Assembly (NCBI GenBank): GCA_035575515.1
Contig: DATLXU010000114.1
Coordinates: 1 to 64,000 of the forward strand
Direction of reading: 5' to 3'
DNA length: 64,000 bases
Source: DATLXU01 sp035575515
Lineage (GTDB): Bacteria > Acidobacteriota > Blastocatellia > UBA7656
The notes under the pieces were generated by a model. It worked only from the letters and a program-made list of their open reading frames with translations, was not told the origin of the DNA and searched no databases. The translations under genes were made by a program, and so were the position numbers. How positions within the stretch are numbered: position 1 is the stretch's first letter; each line of letters starts with the position of its first letter. Of the stretch, positions 27,551 through 36,761 are shown piece by piece.

Positions 27551-28075
27551 ATGATGAAAACGATTCTTGAATCAGAGCGATTGACGTTCAGAGAGATGAC
27601 GTTTGATGACGTTGATTTCATTGCCGGTATGCTCGCGCACCCGGAGGTGATGCGCTATTACCCGAAATGCTTCTCGCGCGCCGAAGCCGAAGAGTGGATA
27701 AGCCGTCAGCTTGGCAGGTATCAATGGCGCGGCTACAGTTTGTGGTTCGTGTCGGACAAGGCGACCGGCGAGCCTGTGGGACAGGTCGGACTCATACCGC
27801 AAATCGTCGACGAGATTGAAGAGGCTGAGATAGGTTATCTGATTCATTACCCATACTGGCGAAGAGGATTGGCAACCGAAGCAGCGCGAGCGGTGCGCGA
27901 TTACGCGTTCGGTGATTTGAATAAAGGTCATGTCATTTCATTAATCCGACCTGTGAACGTGCCGTCGCAGGGCGTCGCGCAAAAGATCGGGATGCATCCG
28001 AGTCGCAAGACGTTTTTTCATGGCTATGAGCACATTGTCTTTTTGATGACGCGGAGCGATTGGGAGCGAAGATAA
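27551..28075 (+). CDS. GNAT-family N-acetyltransferase (RimJ/RimL-like)
   Basis: A 174-residue acetyl-CoA-dependent acetyltransferase. The CoA-binding segment is YWRRGLATEAARAV, preceded by the beta strand IGYLIHYPY. The N-terminus (ESERLTFREMTFDDVD) is typical of the RimJ/RimL group, whose members acetylate ribosomal proteins or small amines. The acceptor is unknown. Two adjacent ATG codons (27551 and 27554) make the first residue uncertain. Confidence 0.85.
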   Translation: MMKTILESERLTFREMTFDDVDFIAGMLAHPEVMRYYPKCFSRAEAEEWISRQLGRYQWRGYSLWFVSDKATGEPVGQVGLIPQIVDEIEEAEIGYLIHYPYWRRGLATEAARAVRDYAFGDLNKGHVISLIRPVNVPSQGVAQKIGMHPSRKTFFHGYEHIVFLMTRSDWERR

Positions 28076-28079
28076 CGAC

Positions 28080-28166
28080 AAAGACGCGGAGATTCGGACG
28101 AAGACAAAGGGAAACTTTCTGGATTACTCTCCGTGCCTTTGTGCTTTTCTCCGTCTCTTTGTGGTG
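28080..28166. repeat. Imperfect inverted repeat with 9-bp period
   Basis: Left arm CAAAGACGCGGAGA pairs imperfectly with the right arm, where CTCCGTGCC, TTTGTGCTT, TTCTCCGTC and TCTTTGTGG follow with a 9-bp period. It fills the gap between the GNAT and ETF genes and belongs to the same family as the 7324 repeat. Confidence 0.6.
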
Positions 28167-28191
28167 AGTTCTTACGGAGATTCAATCAAGC

Positions 28192-30045
28192 ATGAGAATC
28201 ATCGTTTGCATAAAACAGGTTCCCGAAGTCGCCGAGATTCAATTCGATTACGAAACGAACACGATCATACGCGAAGGCGTGCCCGCCGTCGTGAACCCTT
28301 TCGACCGTCGCGCGCTCGCAGGAGCCATTCGATTGCGCGATCAGTTTGGCGGCGAAGTGGTTGTTCTGACGATGGGACCGCCGCAGGCGCGCGATGCGCT
28401 CGTCGAATGCCTGAGCGCGGGCGCGGACCGCGCGATTCATCTCGTGGATAAAGCATTCGCCGGGTCGGATACGCTCGCTACGGCGCGCGCGCTTGCGATG
28501 GCGCTTGGCAGGGAGCAGTTCGACATAATCTTCTGCGGCAAGTACAGCGTCGACGCAGAAACGGGCCAGGTCGGGCCTGAGCTTGCTGAGCTTCTCGACA
28601 TCCCGCAGGTGACGGGCGCGACCAGGCTCGAAGTCAGCGCGAATCAAAAGACCGTCACGGTCGAGCGCGAAACGGACTTCGGCTTTGAAACGATAGAGTG
28701 CGACTTGCCTGTGTTGTTGACTGCGGCTGAAAGATTAATCCGGCCAATCAAAGTTAAAGAGCCGCAAATCGAAGCTGGCCGCGCAAAGCCGATCACGGAA
28801 ATATCGGCGGTTGAGCTTTCGTCTGACCTGAGCATCTTCGGGCTGTCAGGCTCGCCGACGTGGGTGAAAGAGATTCGCTCGCTTGCTCGCACGCGCGAAA
28901 TCGAGATTATCGAAGGCGCGACCGCAGAAGAGAAAGCCGCGCGGCTTGTCGAGCGGCTTGAATCGCGCGGCGCGCTCAGCCGAGAAGCCCGGACGCGCGA
29001 GATGGTCTTCGCGCCGGATAATTCAACTGATGCCGCCAACGCTGACGCGACGGCGCGGCCCGAAGTCTGGGCCGTCGCAGAGTTGATTGACGGAAAGCTG
29101 CGGCGCGTGAGCCTTGAATTGCTGGGGAAGGGGATCGAGCTTGCGCAAAAGATCAACGGGCGACTTGCGGCGGTCGTCGTGGGCCGCGACGCGGGCAATC
29201 ACGTCAAGACGCTGGCCGCGCACGGAGCCGACAAAGTCTATTTCGCGGACGACGAACGATTGACCAATTACACGACCGCCGCGTACACGGCGCTGCTGGT
29301 TGATGCGATAAGAACTTACTCGCCTGTGATAGTAATGCTGCCTTCGACATCGAACGGGCGCGACCTTGCTCCGCGCGTTGCAGCGCAACTGGCCGTAGGG
29401 CTGACAGCCGATTGCATTGACCTCGACGTTGATGAGCGCGGCGCGCTTGTTCAATACAAGCCCGCGTTCGGCGGCAACATCGTTGCGTTGATAGTGTCGC
29501 GCACGCTGCCGCAAATGGCGACCGTAAAGCCGGGAATGCTCCGCGCCGTTGCGCCCAATGATTCGCGCACTGCTGCGGTCACTTGCCTTGCCGCGCCGAA
29601 GACGATTGACAATCGAGCGCGATTGATTGACTCGCGCAGAGAAGTTTCAACTGATGTCGCGGAAATTGAAGAAGCGGACACTGTTATCTGCGTCGGCACA
29701 GGCGTTGGCGGGCCTGAAAATTTTGGCGAGATTGAACGGCTCGCGCGCGTATTGGATGCGCGAATAGGCGCGACGCGCCGCGTTGTAGATCAAGGCTGGC
29801 TCCCGCGACATTATCAAATCGGGCTGACGGGCAAAGTCGTCTCGCCGCGATTGTACATAGGCGTGGGCGTGCGCGGCGCGCTCAATCACACGATTGGGAT
29901 TCAGCAAGCGGGCACCATTGTCGCAATCAACAACGACGCAAGCGCAGAGATTTTTGAGACAGCGGATTTAGGCATCATTGCCGATTGGGCCGAGATAGTG
30001 CCCGCGCTCGCTGCAAGACTTGAAGCCAACGTACATTCTGATTGA
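28192..30045 (+). CDS. Electron transfer flavoprotein, beta and alpha subunits fused
   Basis: A 617-residue single chain. Residues 1 to about 255 are ETF beta (MRIIVCIKQVP, then VNPFDRRAL and CGKYSVDAETGQVGPELAE). After a low-complexity linker (about 270-288), residues 290-617 are ETF alpha. The alpha part includes the FAD-binding tail: GLTGKVVSPRLYIGVG, HTIGIQQAGTIVAINNDASA and FETADLGIIADW. ETF passes electrons from acyl-CoA and other dehydrogenases to the quinone pool or to bifurcating partners. In most bacteria the two subunits are separate adjacent genes. No frameshift is involved, as the frame is continuous across the linker. No dehydrogenase or ETF-quinone oxidoreductase gene is nearby. 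Confidence 0.92.
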   Translation: MRIIVCIKQVPEVAEIQFDYETNTIIREGVPAVVNPFDRRALAGAIRLRDQFGGEVVVLTMGPPQARDALVECLSAGADRAIHLVDKAFAGSDTLATARALAMALGREQFDIIFCGKYSVDAETGQVGPELAELLDIPQVTGATRLEVSANQKTVTVERETDFGFETIECDLPVLLTAAERLIRPIKVKEPQIEAGRAKPITEISAVELSSDLSIFGLSGSPTWVKEIRSLARTREIEIIEGATAEEKAARLVERLESRGALSREARTREMVFAPDNSTDAANADATARPEVWAVAELIDGKLRRVSLELLGKGIELAQKINGRLAAVVVGRDAGNHVKTLAAHGADKVYFADDERLTNYTTAAYTALLVDAIRTYSPVIVMLPSTSNGRDLAPRVAAQLAVGLTADCIDLDVDERGALVQYKPAFGGNIVALIVSRTLPQMATVKPGMLRAVAPNDSRTAAVTCLAAPKTIDNRARLIDSRREVSTDVAEIEEADTVICVGTGVGGPENFGEIERLARVLDARIGATRRVVDQGWLPRHYQIGLTGKVVSPRLYIGVGVRGALNHTIGIQQAGTIVAINNDASAEIFETADLGIIADWAEIVPALAARLEANVHSD

Positions 30046-30102
30046 GGGACAATTGAAGCCTGATTGTGCCAGTGCTATGATGAATGGCGAGGTTGTGCAG
30101 CA

Positions 30103-31524
30103 ATGCGTCTCTCCGCTTTTGTCATTTTAATCATCTTATTCCTCATCTCGTCGCGCGCTTTCGCTCAGGCGCATCGCCCGGCTACGGTTGATTATAAACA
30201 GATTGCAATCGCGGCTTTTGAAGAAGGCCAGAATGCACAGCAGCGCGGCGACCTCAACTCTGCTCTTAAGCATTACTCGAATGCGATCTCGGCAGACCCG
30301 ACGCTTTATCAAGCCTATTATCAGCGCGCGACCGCGCTCATCGCGCTCAACCGCGAGGTGGAAGCCGAAGCCGACCTCAAACGAGTTATCGAGCTTGAGC
30401 CGACGTTTGCGCGCGCACATCGCGCGCTCGGTCAAATCCTGCTTGATCGCGGCGCGACTGATGACGCAAAGCAGAGGCTCGCCCGCGCAATCGAGTTAGA
30501 CCCGAAGCTTGCGGGGGTGAGAATCGCTTACGCAAGCGCGCTCATCAAATCGGGCGAGCCGCAAAAAGCAATCGAGCACCTTCGCGCCGCAATCGAGATG
30601 AACGAGCAGGTCGCGCTCGCTTATGCGCTCGCAGGCGTGGCCGAAGAGCGCACGGGCAAATCGGCTGAGGCGATGGCGGATTACTCGCGCGCAATCGAGA
30701 TGGATTCAAACAACGCGACTGCGCGCGAAGGGCGCGCCCGATTGCTTGAAGCGCAAGGCGAGACCGCAAAAGCCATTGAGGATTACACCGTCGCTTATCG
30801 AGCGCAGCCGTCGAGAGAGCTTGCCTTGAAACTGGCCGAGCTTCACACGCGCGCGGGCCAGCCGCTCGCGGCGATTCAAATATATCGCGGTCTTGTCACG
30901 GAGCGGCCCGAAGATATAGCGGCTCGGATGGAGATGGCTCGTCTGATGGCTGAAAACGGTCAGGCCGATGAGGCGATTAAGGAGATTGAAAAAATAATTG
31001 CCGCGCGCCCGACTGATTCGAAGGCGCTTACAGCGGCGGGCGACATCTATTTCAAAGACAAGCCGGACGCGGCGGCTGAGTTTTATCGCCGCGCCGTCGA
31101 AGCCGATGCGAACAACAATCGCGCGCGCGTGCAGCTTGCCGCCTCGCTCGTTCGCTCGATGCAATTTGAAGCCGCGCTGCCTCTGTTGAACGAGGCGCTC
31201 AAGCGCGAGCCTGCGAACTACGCGGCGCACGCGAATCTGGCAACCGCGCTGTTCAAGCTCAAGGCTTACCCTGATGCCGCGCGCGAATTCATCTGGATTG
31301 TAAATGCGCGGCCTGAGATTGCGGCGAGCTATTTCTTTCTGGCGATCTCTTTTGACAAAATAGGCGACTGCGCGCAGGCTTATCGCGCGTATCAGGAGTT
31401 CACGCGGCGGGCCGATGTGAACGTGAACAAGAACGAAATCGAAGAAGCGAACATCCGCATTCATATAATCGAACGGCAGATCAAAGAAGGGAAATGCAAA
31501 CCTGTGGTTAGAGGCAAGGGATGA
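30103..31524 (+). CDS. Secreted TPR-repeat protein
   Basis: A 473-residue protein with a signal peptide (MRLSAFVILIILFLISSRAFAQ) followed by about eleven tetratricopeptide repeats over nearly the whole length. Repeat motifs include ALKHYSNAISADPTLYQAYY, AMADYSRAIEMDS and AAEFYRRAVEADANN. It has no catalytic motif, so it is probably an envelope scaffold. The start at 30103 is preferred because the upstream in-frame ATG (30064) would hide the signal peptide. It overlaps the next gene by four bases (ATGA), indicating coupled translation. Confidence 0.85.
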   Translation: MRLSAFVILIILFLISSRAFAQAHRPATVDYKQIAIAAFEEGQNAQQRGDLNSALKHYSNAISADPTLYQAYYQRATALIALNREVEAEADLKRVIELEPTFARAHRALGQILLDRGATDDAKQRLARAIELDPKLAGVRIAYASALIKSGEPQKAIEHLRAAIEMNEQVALAYALAGVAEERTGKSAEAMADYSRAIEMDSNNATAREGRARLLEAQGETAKAIEDYTVAYRAQPSRELALKLAELHTRAGQPLAAIQIYRGLVTERPEDIAARMEMARLMAENGQADEAIKEIEKIIAARPTDSKALTAAGDIYFKDKPDAAAEFYRRAVEADANNNRARVQLAASLVRSMQFEAALPLLNEALKREPANYAAHANLATALFKLKAYPDAAREFIWIVNARPEIAASYFFLAISFDKIGDCAQAYRAYQEFTRRADVNVNKNEIEEANIRIHIIERQIKEGKCKPVVRGKG

Positions 31525-32720
31525 ATCGTCAGCGAGAAAACTGCTTTAGACTAAATGCGCATCGCGCTTGTTTACTCGTTCGGGCAACAGCAGCGTTTTG
31601 TTTGCTTGTGATTGCCGCATCAAGCGCGCGGGCGCAAGACCCGCAGCTTCCTCCCCCGCCGTTGCCTACCGATTCAACGCCGCTGATCGAATTGCTCTCG
31701 ACATCAGAGCAAGCATCTGTCGCTGAAGCCGGAAGCAATGCGAAGAAACTTGTCGAGACGTATGTGAAGATTGCTGATGCGCATCTCGATACGGCGCTTG
31801 CGCTCGCGAAGAACGAGGATTCGCGAACGGCTGTTCGTCAGCTCGACATTTACAACAAGGCGATGGCCGAAGCGTGCAAGCTCGCCTTCAGTCAGGAAGA
31901 CGGAAAGCGGAAGCTCTCAAAGAAACTTGAGCAGTCGCTCTACAAGCAGATAAAGACGCTCGAAACAATCAACTTGCGGCTGCCGCTTGAGCGGCAGCCT
32001 TTTGCCGACGCTGCGCTCAAGCAGGCAAAACAGCTCAGAGTTCAGGCGCTCAACGAAGCATTTGCGGGCGGCGAGATTTTGAAAGACCCCGACGAAGTTA
32101 ATAAGGTGAAGAACGAATCGCCCGGCAAAGACCAGTCGCCGCCGAAGAACGATCTGCCCGAATCTGCGGCCAAGCAGCTTGAAAGCGATAAAGACTTGCC
32201 CGCTCAATTTCGTTTCGCGTCAATAAAGTCGCGCTACGTGGTCGCGCAGATTCCCGGCGATTATCTGACTGAAGAAGAAGACGATCACGTGCGCGAAGCG
32301 CAGGACCCTGAAAAGCGAATAAAGGTTTTCATGAAGATTGCTGACCGCAGGCTTGCTGCGCTTACGGGAAACCAATCAGCGGCTCCTGCTGATAAGAAAG
32401 CTCAGAAGCGAGCCGAAGAAGAAGAGCGCGAATGGGGTGCGATTCCGAAGCTGAGCCGGGCCGAGTTGCTTCGCCACTACGCGCGCGCGATTGAAGAGTG
32501 CATGGTGAAGCTCGAAGACGCTTACGAGCGGAACCCGAAAAGTTCAGCGATACCGAAGGCGTTAGCCATTCTTCGCGATGCTACTGATAAGCATCTTGAA
32601 ATACTTCGCTCGTTTCATACAGAGGTGAAAGGCGATAGCGAAGAGCGAGCCTGGCGCGATGCGGTGGAAGAAGCGGAGACAGCCAACAAAGGCGCGCGCG
32701 ACGGATTGAAAGGGAATTGA
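31521..32720 (+). CDS. Secreted alpha-helical protein with an internal duplication, function unknown
   Basis: A 399-residue exported protein I do not recognise. A signal peptide ends near SARAQD (about residue 39) and is followed by a proline-rich stretch. Two related helical modules can be seen, VKIADAHLDTALAL with following helices (about 70-180) and MKIADRRLAALTG with following helices (about 270-385). They are joined by a charged, proline-containing linker. It starts inside the stop of the TPR gene (ATGA), so the two proteins are probably made in fixed ratio and may form a complex. No enzyme motif is visible. Confidence 0.7.
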   Translation: MNRQRENCFRLNAHRACLLVRATAAFCLLVIAASSARAQDPQLPPPPLPTDSTPLIELLSTSEQASVAEAGSNAKKLVETYVKIADAHLDTALALAKNEDSRTAVRQLDIYNKAMAEACKLAFSQEDGKRKLSKKLEQSLYKQIKTLETINLRLPLERQPFADAALKQAKQLRVQALNEAFAGGEILKDPDEVNKVKNESPGKDQSPPKNDLPESAAKQLESDKDLPAQFRFASIKSRYVVAQIPGDYLTEEEDDHVREAQDPEKRIKVFMKIADRRLAALTGNQSAAPADKKAQKRAEEEEREWGAIPKLSRAELLRHYARAIEECMVKLEDAYERNPKSSAIPKALAILRDATDKHLEILRSFHTEVKGDSEERAWRDAVEEAETANKGARDGLKGN

Positions 32721-32797
32721 TGATTGTTGATTTCTGGCCGTAAATTAATCTGAGAAAAATGGCAGCATTCGCCATGCAAGGACGCTACTGAATAACG

Positions 32798-32942
32798 CCC
32801 GTGCAGGGCAATGCCATTAAGTTAAGAAAGTTTCTGTAGTGCGGTGACTTGTCACCGCTTTCAAAAATCGCGAGCGTGTCGCAGCCACCTCAAAGCAGTC
32901 GCTACAAGTTACAACTTAAATTAAAGCCATTGCCCTGCAGGG
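32798..32942. repeat. Composite structured intergenic element
   Basis: Imperfect arms of about 28 bp (32798-32826, with GCAGGGCAATGCCATTAA, and 32912-32942) are inverted. The enclosed sequence carries a perfect hairpin GCGGTGAC-TT-GTCACCGC (32841-32858). Just outside, TTGGCCTTGCAGGCCAA forms another hairpin (32951-32967). It lies between convergent genes and could terminate both. The mosaic layout suggests nested palindromic repeats. Confidence 0.6.
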
Positions 32943-32991
32943 CTTTTCAATTGGCCTTGCAGGCCAAACCCGCAGGCCGAATGGTTGAGCG

Positions 32992-35900
32992 TCAATTCCC
33001 TTTTCTGCGCCTGAATGTGAATGCTGGCGAAACCTGCCCTGTTCTCGGCACTCGCACCTCTATTGACACTTCTTTGCGCAGAGGCGCGCGCTTGTTCAGT
33101 TTTCGGTCGACGCTCGATATTCTCCTGCACATCCCATTGCCGTCAGAATCCTCTGCATAGCGAATCTTCTTCAGGCGCACGCCATCAACGTATATCTCTG
33201 CTTCACCGATTCTAAAGTTGCGGCCCTTCAACTCAAGCTCAGGCTTGTCGCTGTCGTCACCATTGAATGTGACTTGGGTGATGATGGGCATGGGCCAGAT
33301 GTCGAATTTCCCATCATTCAACATCACAGTCGCATTGCCTGCGCCATCAAAGAGGGTCATACGCACTCTCGCTTTGTCAGTGAAGACCGCGGCGGGAATC
33401 TGCCACTCGTAAGTTTGATCTTCGCCGCTGCCTGGTCCGACGAGCGTAACTATTTCCTGCCAGGTATCTCCATTGTCCAACGAAAGCTCGATCACGCGCT
33501 GCAGTACGCCGACGTTGTCCGACTCTTTCCATTTGATGGGCAAAGTCATACCGCCGCCCACTATTGTCTTCGTGTTGGGCGAGAGCAGCGCGAGTTGCGG
33601 AGGAGTCGTATCGGGCGGGCCGTTGAAGACCTCAAAGTCCGCCGCGCTTACAGACGAGATGGGAAGGTTCACGCCGTCGAGCACAGTTACACGGATTCGC
33701 CCCGTTGTGGTCGGCACCGATGGTATGTGCCAATCGTAGCTGCGCGCTTTGCCGTCGAGCGTCGCAATTGTGAAATAGTTCACGCCATCGGGGGAGAACT
33801 CGACCCGCTGGCTCTGAATGCCTTTATCATCGGAAGCGTCCCAGAGTATGCGAATGGTGCTTCCGACCATCAACCGTTCGCCCCCCTCCGGATATTTGAC
33901 GGTCACGGTGGGTGGCGAATCAACCGGCGCGGGTGGGCCGCTGTCTTGCGGCGAGCGAGCGTTATAAGCGACGAGCGCGAAGTCCTGATCCGTTGCGTCG
34001 CTGTTTCCCGGCACGCCGTCGCCTGAAATATTCGCGGCGATGACGCGCACGGTGAAATCGCCCGTCACTCCCGCAGGAAGCCACACCGATTCAACGTTGT
34101 TCAATCGGTCTGCCGTTCCACCTTCGACCGAAGTGTCTGCGTTGAAGTGATTGCCGAGATAAGTCTTGCCGCCAATCTCAACCTGCAGATCAAGGTTGTT
34201 CACAACAGGGTTGCTTGCGGGCGTGCCGGGCGCATCTGTCCAGGCAAGCGTCACGCGGAAAGGCTTCGTCGGGTCAGAGACGCGGCCAGTCATTGTGAAT
34301 GTCTGCCCTGTGCCCCCCAGCACGCGGTCCTGATCAACCATCATTCGCGGCACATTGTCTAAGGCGCGGCCAATGTTTAACAGTCCCCAGCCCTGATTGT
34401 TGCCGGGCAGGTTGTCGTTCGCCATGTAGCCCGTCATGTAAGTTGTCGAGTTTGTCAGGAACGCTTTTATCATCGCGGGGCTTGGCGCGTGGCCGATTGA
34501 TTGTTGAAAGTACTGGCGAACGAGCGCGGCTGCTCCTGCTACGGCGGGCGCTGAGTGGCTCGTCCCCGATGACCATGTGTAAAGCGTCTGCCCCCTCGGA
34601 TAACCCAGCAGGCCGCCGCACACACCGCCGCCCGTGAAGTTTGGGTCCTGCGAGCGCGCTCCCTGAATGTGAGTGCCGGGCGCTACGATGTCAGGCTTTA
34701 TTCGCCCATCGGTGGTCGGGCCACCCGAAGAGAAATTGATTAGCGAATACAGATCGTCGCCGCCCGTCGAATCAATGCGGCAGCCGTCATCGCCGGGCCG
34801 AAGGTTTTCGCTCGCGCCAACCATAATTGTGTTCTTGCCGTTGCCCGGAATGGTCAGATGCCCGCCCGCGCCTTTGTTGCCAGCCGAGAAGACAATCGTC
34901 ATCTCCTGATTGCCCGCTTCGTTGGGTCGCGCGTCGCGAACCATAGAGTCGTAAAGCTGGCTGTCGACGTTGTAACTGTTGTTGTACGCGCCCCAGCTAT
35001 TTGATGAGATGCGAACGCCGTCGCGATACATCATATCAACCATCGTCGCGAGCGGCGGGTTCGTGTAGTCGGGCGCGAATATCTTTGTCACGCCGAGCCG
35101 TATGAACGGATGGATGCCGAGTCCGAGACTGTAGCCGTCTGTGTCCGTGTACGGGAATCCTGATTCGGTGTTATAGCCGCCGACGATTGCGGCGTTAATA
35201 GTGCCGTGTCCTCCTATGTCGTTGGGCGGGATTGGCTGGTCAACTTCGCCGACGTAGCGCGCGTAAGCTACGCGAGCAAGGCCCGCCGTGTTCAGAAAGT
35301 CCCGGTGAAGCACCTGCGGGTCGAGCACGCCCTGATCAATGCCGCCGTCGGCGATGTCAACGAGAAAGTCGGGCGTCGAGGCGAGTCCCTTCGAACGCAG
35401 CCACGCGAGATAACCCGGACGCGCAAGCTGGTTGTCGGTGTGGTTGCCTGAAATGATAAGGCCCTGTCGCTCGTCTAAAAGCTGCGGCTCGACGTATGGC
35501 TCAATCCACACAACGTCACTCATGCGCGCAATCTCGGCAAGCTCGGCGCGCGCGACTCTCACGCGAACGTTTGTGTACGAGAGCGCGCTCGACGGCTCAC
35601 CAATCACTGTGGCCGAAGATTGCGAAGCAAGCTCTTGAATCTCTCGCTCTGTGTCGTTGCTGGTGACAAGTTGGACCGTGACAGTCAGGGCTTCATCGGA
35701 GGCGAGCGAAAGCTCAGGCGCAATCTTGTAAGCGGGCTTGTAAGCTCCCGTGTATTGAATGAAGCTCGACCGGGCGGATTTCATCTCGTTGATTCGAGCA
35801 AGTCCGTCTGCGCTTGCTCGCACGAGATAAGCGTTGTTCGGAATGTATGAAACGATTTCTGCGTTGGATTGAAGCTCGTTGAGCCATTCATCTTTGACGG

Positions 35901-36345
35901 GACCGACCATCTGGACGAGATAAAGCTGATTGTCGGATTGATCAGGTTGATCAAGCGAAGCCGCGACGAACGGTTCGCCTGCCGTTGTATCGAACGGCGC
36001 GGCGCGAAGCAATATCACATTCATATCGTCGCGCACTGCGGATTCGCCCGCTGATTGCAGACTGACGCGCGAAGCCGTCGAATCTGTGGCGCTGTAGAGC
36101 GCGAACGCGCCGTAATCAGCGATGAGCGAGCCACCTTCGGCGATGATGGAATTGCGTAGCGTGTCGTCGCCCGATTGAACTATGACTTTATGACGAGGTG
36201 ACGGGCTGCGATAAGCTGAATCGAGGATAAGAGGATTGCGCTCGCGCTGCCGCAACGAATCAGAATGAACGGGCGAATGGGCCGCGACGATTATTGCTAT
36301 CAGGAATATTGTGACGGAAGCGAGATGAAGGAAATATCGGACCAT
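32992..36345 (-). CDS. Secreted S8 subtilisin-like serine protease with C-terminal Ig-like and TIG-like domains
   Basis: A 1117-residue exported protease. After a signal peptide (about 1-28, VTIFLIAIIVAAHS) comes a long propeptide-like region (about 40-290) with inhibitor-like features. The catalytic domain (about 290-660) has Asp333 in VDIADGGID, His380 in GGHGTINA and Ser596 in SGTSHSAP. A P-domain-like beta region (about 680-790) follows. Two tandem Ig/FnIII-like modules (about 800-1010), each starting with a PP-x-V/L pattern and carrying a W-D or W-K-E-S-D core, precede a TIG-like end. The C-terminus is basic (FRRRKGN). It is probably cell-surface or extracellular and acts on protein substrates. 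Confidence 0.9.
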   Translation of the reverse strand: MVRYFLHLASVTIFLIAIIVAAHSPVHSDSLRQRERNPLILDSAYRSPSPRHKVIVQSGDDTLRNSIIAEGGSLIADYGAFALYSATDSTASRVSLQSAGESAVRDDMNVILLRAAPFDTTAGEPFVAASLDQPDQSDNQLYLVQMVGPVKDEWLNELQSNAEIVSYIPNNAYLVRASADGLARINEMKSARSSFIQYTGAYKPAYKIAPELSLASDEALTVTVQLVTSNDTEREIQELASQSSATVIGEPSSALSYTNVRVRVARAELAEIARMSDVVWIEPYVEPQLLDERQGLIISGNHTDNQLARPGYLAWLRSKGLASTPDFLVDIADGGIDQGVLDPQVLHRDFLNTAGLARVAYARYVGEVDQPIPPNDIGGHGTINAAIVGGYNTESGFPYTDTDGYSLGLGIHPFIRLGVTKIFAPDYTNPPLATMVDMMYRDGVRISSNSWGAYNNSYNVDSQLYDSMVRDARPNEAGNQEMTIVFSAGNKGAGGHLTIPGNGKNTIMVGASENLRPGDDGCRIDSTGGDDLYSLINFSSGGPTTDGRIKPDIVAPGTHIQGARSQDPNFTGGGVCGGLLGYPRGQTLYTWSSGTSHSAPAVAGAAALVRQYFQQSIGHAPSPAMIKAFLTNSTTYMTGYMANDNLPGNNQGWGLLNIGRALDNVPRMMVDQDRVLGGTGQTFTMTGRVSDPTKPFRVTLAWTDAPGTPASNPVVNNLDLQVEIGGKTYLGNHFNADTSVEGGTADRLNNVESVWLPAGVTGDFTVRVIAANISGDGVPGNSDATDQDFALVAYNARSPQDSGPPAPVDSPPTVTVKYPEGGERLMVGSTIRILWDASDDKGIQSQRVEFSPDGVNYFTIATLDGKARSYDWHIPSVPTTTGRIRVTVLDGVNLPISSVSAADFEVFNGPPDTTPPQLALLSPNTKTIVGGGMTLPIKWKESDNVGVLQRVIELSLDNGDTWQEIVTLVGPGSGEDQTYEWQIPAAVFTDKARVRMTLFDGAGNATVMLNDGKFDIWPMPIITQVTFNGDDSDKPELELKGRNFRIGEAEIYVDGVRLKKIRYAEDSDGNGMCRRISSVDRKLNKRAPLRKEVSIEVRVPRTGQVSPAFTFRRRKGN

Positions 36346-36761
36346 TGTTCGTGCGCTCCTGCTATGGAATAGACCGATTCTTAGTCGGCGCTGTCGGACA
36401 ATCAGCCGTGCCGAAACGTGCCGCTCGGCGTTAAGGATGTCTGATTTTAAGGGGCTAAGTTAGATTGCATCGAAGGGGCAAACTTGCGCGTTTGCGATCT
36501 GTCAACGTGCTTCGATGTTAAGTTAAGGCTGATGTCGAGTCAATAGTTTTCGCCGCAGTCGTAGCGCGACGAGTGATAGAGACCCGCCGGGTGCATCATT
36601 TCATAGATGACCCTCATTCGTTGTTTGACCTCAATCCGGTATCGCGCTTGCCTGTATCCTATTTCTGGCCGCTGTGGGTGATTTCACGTTTTCTTTCGAT
36701 ACGAAAGCGGCGTGTGCCCGCTCATTATCGGTACATCCGTCGAGTCAAGGTGATCGTTATG
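36346..36761. other. Divergent intergenic region with a nested hairpin
   Basis: About 415 bp lie between the subtilase and the phospholipase C-like gene. CATCGAAG (36468-36475) pairs with CTTCGATG (36510-36517) and encloses GCAAAC/GTTTGC (36478-36483 with 36490-36495). The upstream frame from 36573 has no signal-peptide-like start and is not called as coding. I could not pick a confident promoter on either strand. Confidence 0.45.

Noticed and set aside
30706..31464. Open frame of 252 codons opposite the TPR gene
   Set aside because: Repeats in the TPR gene produce a long open antisense frame; no start signal or family match.
33274..34026. Open frame of 250 codons opposite the subtilase
   Set aside because: Antisense to well-defined domains of the protease, with no protein-like features.
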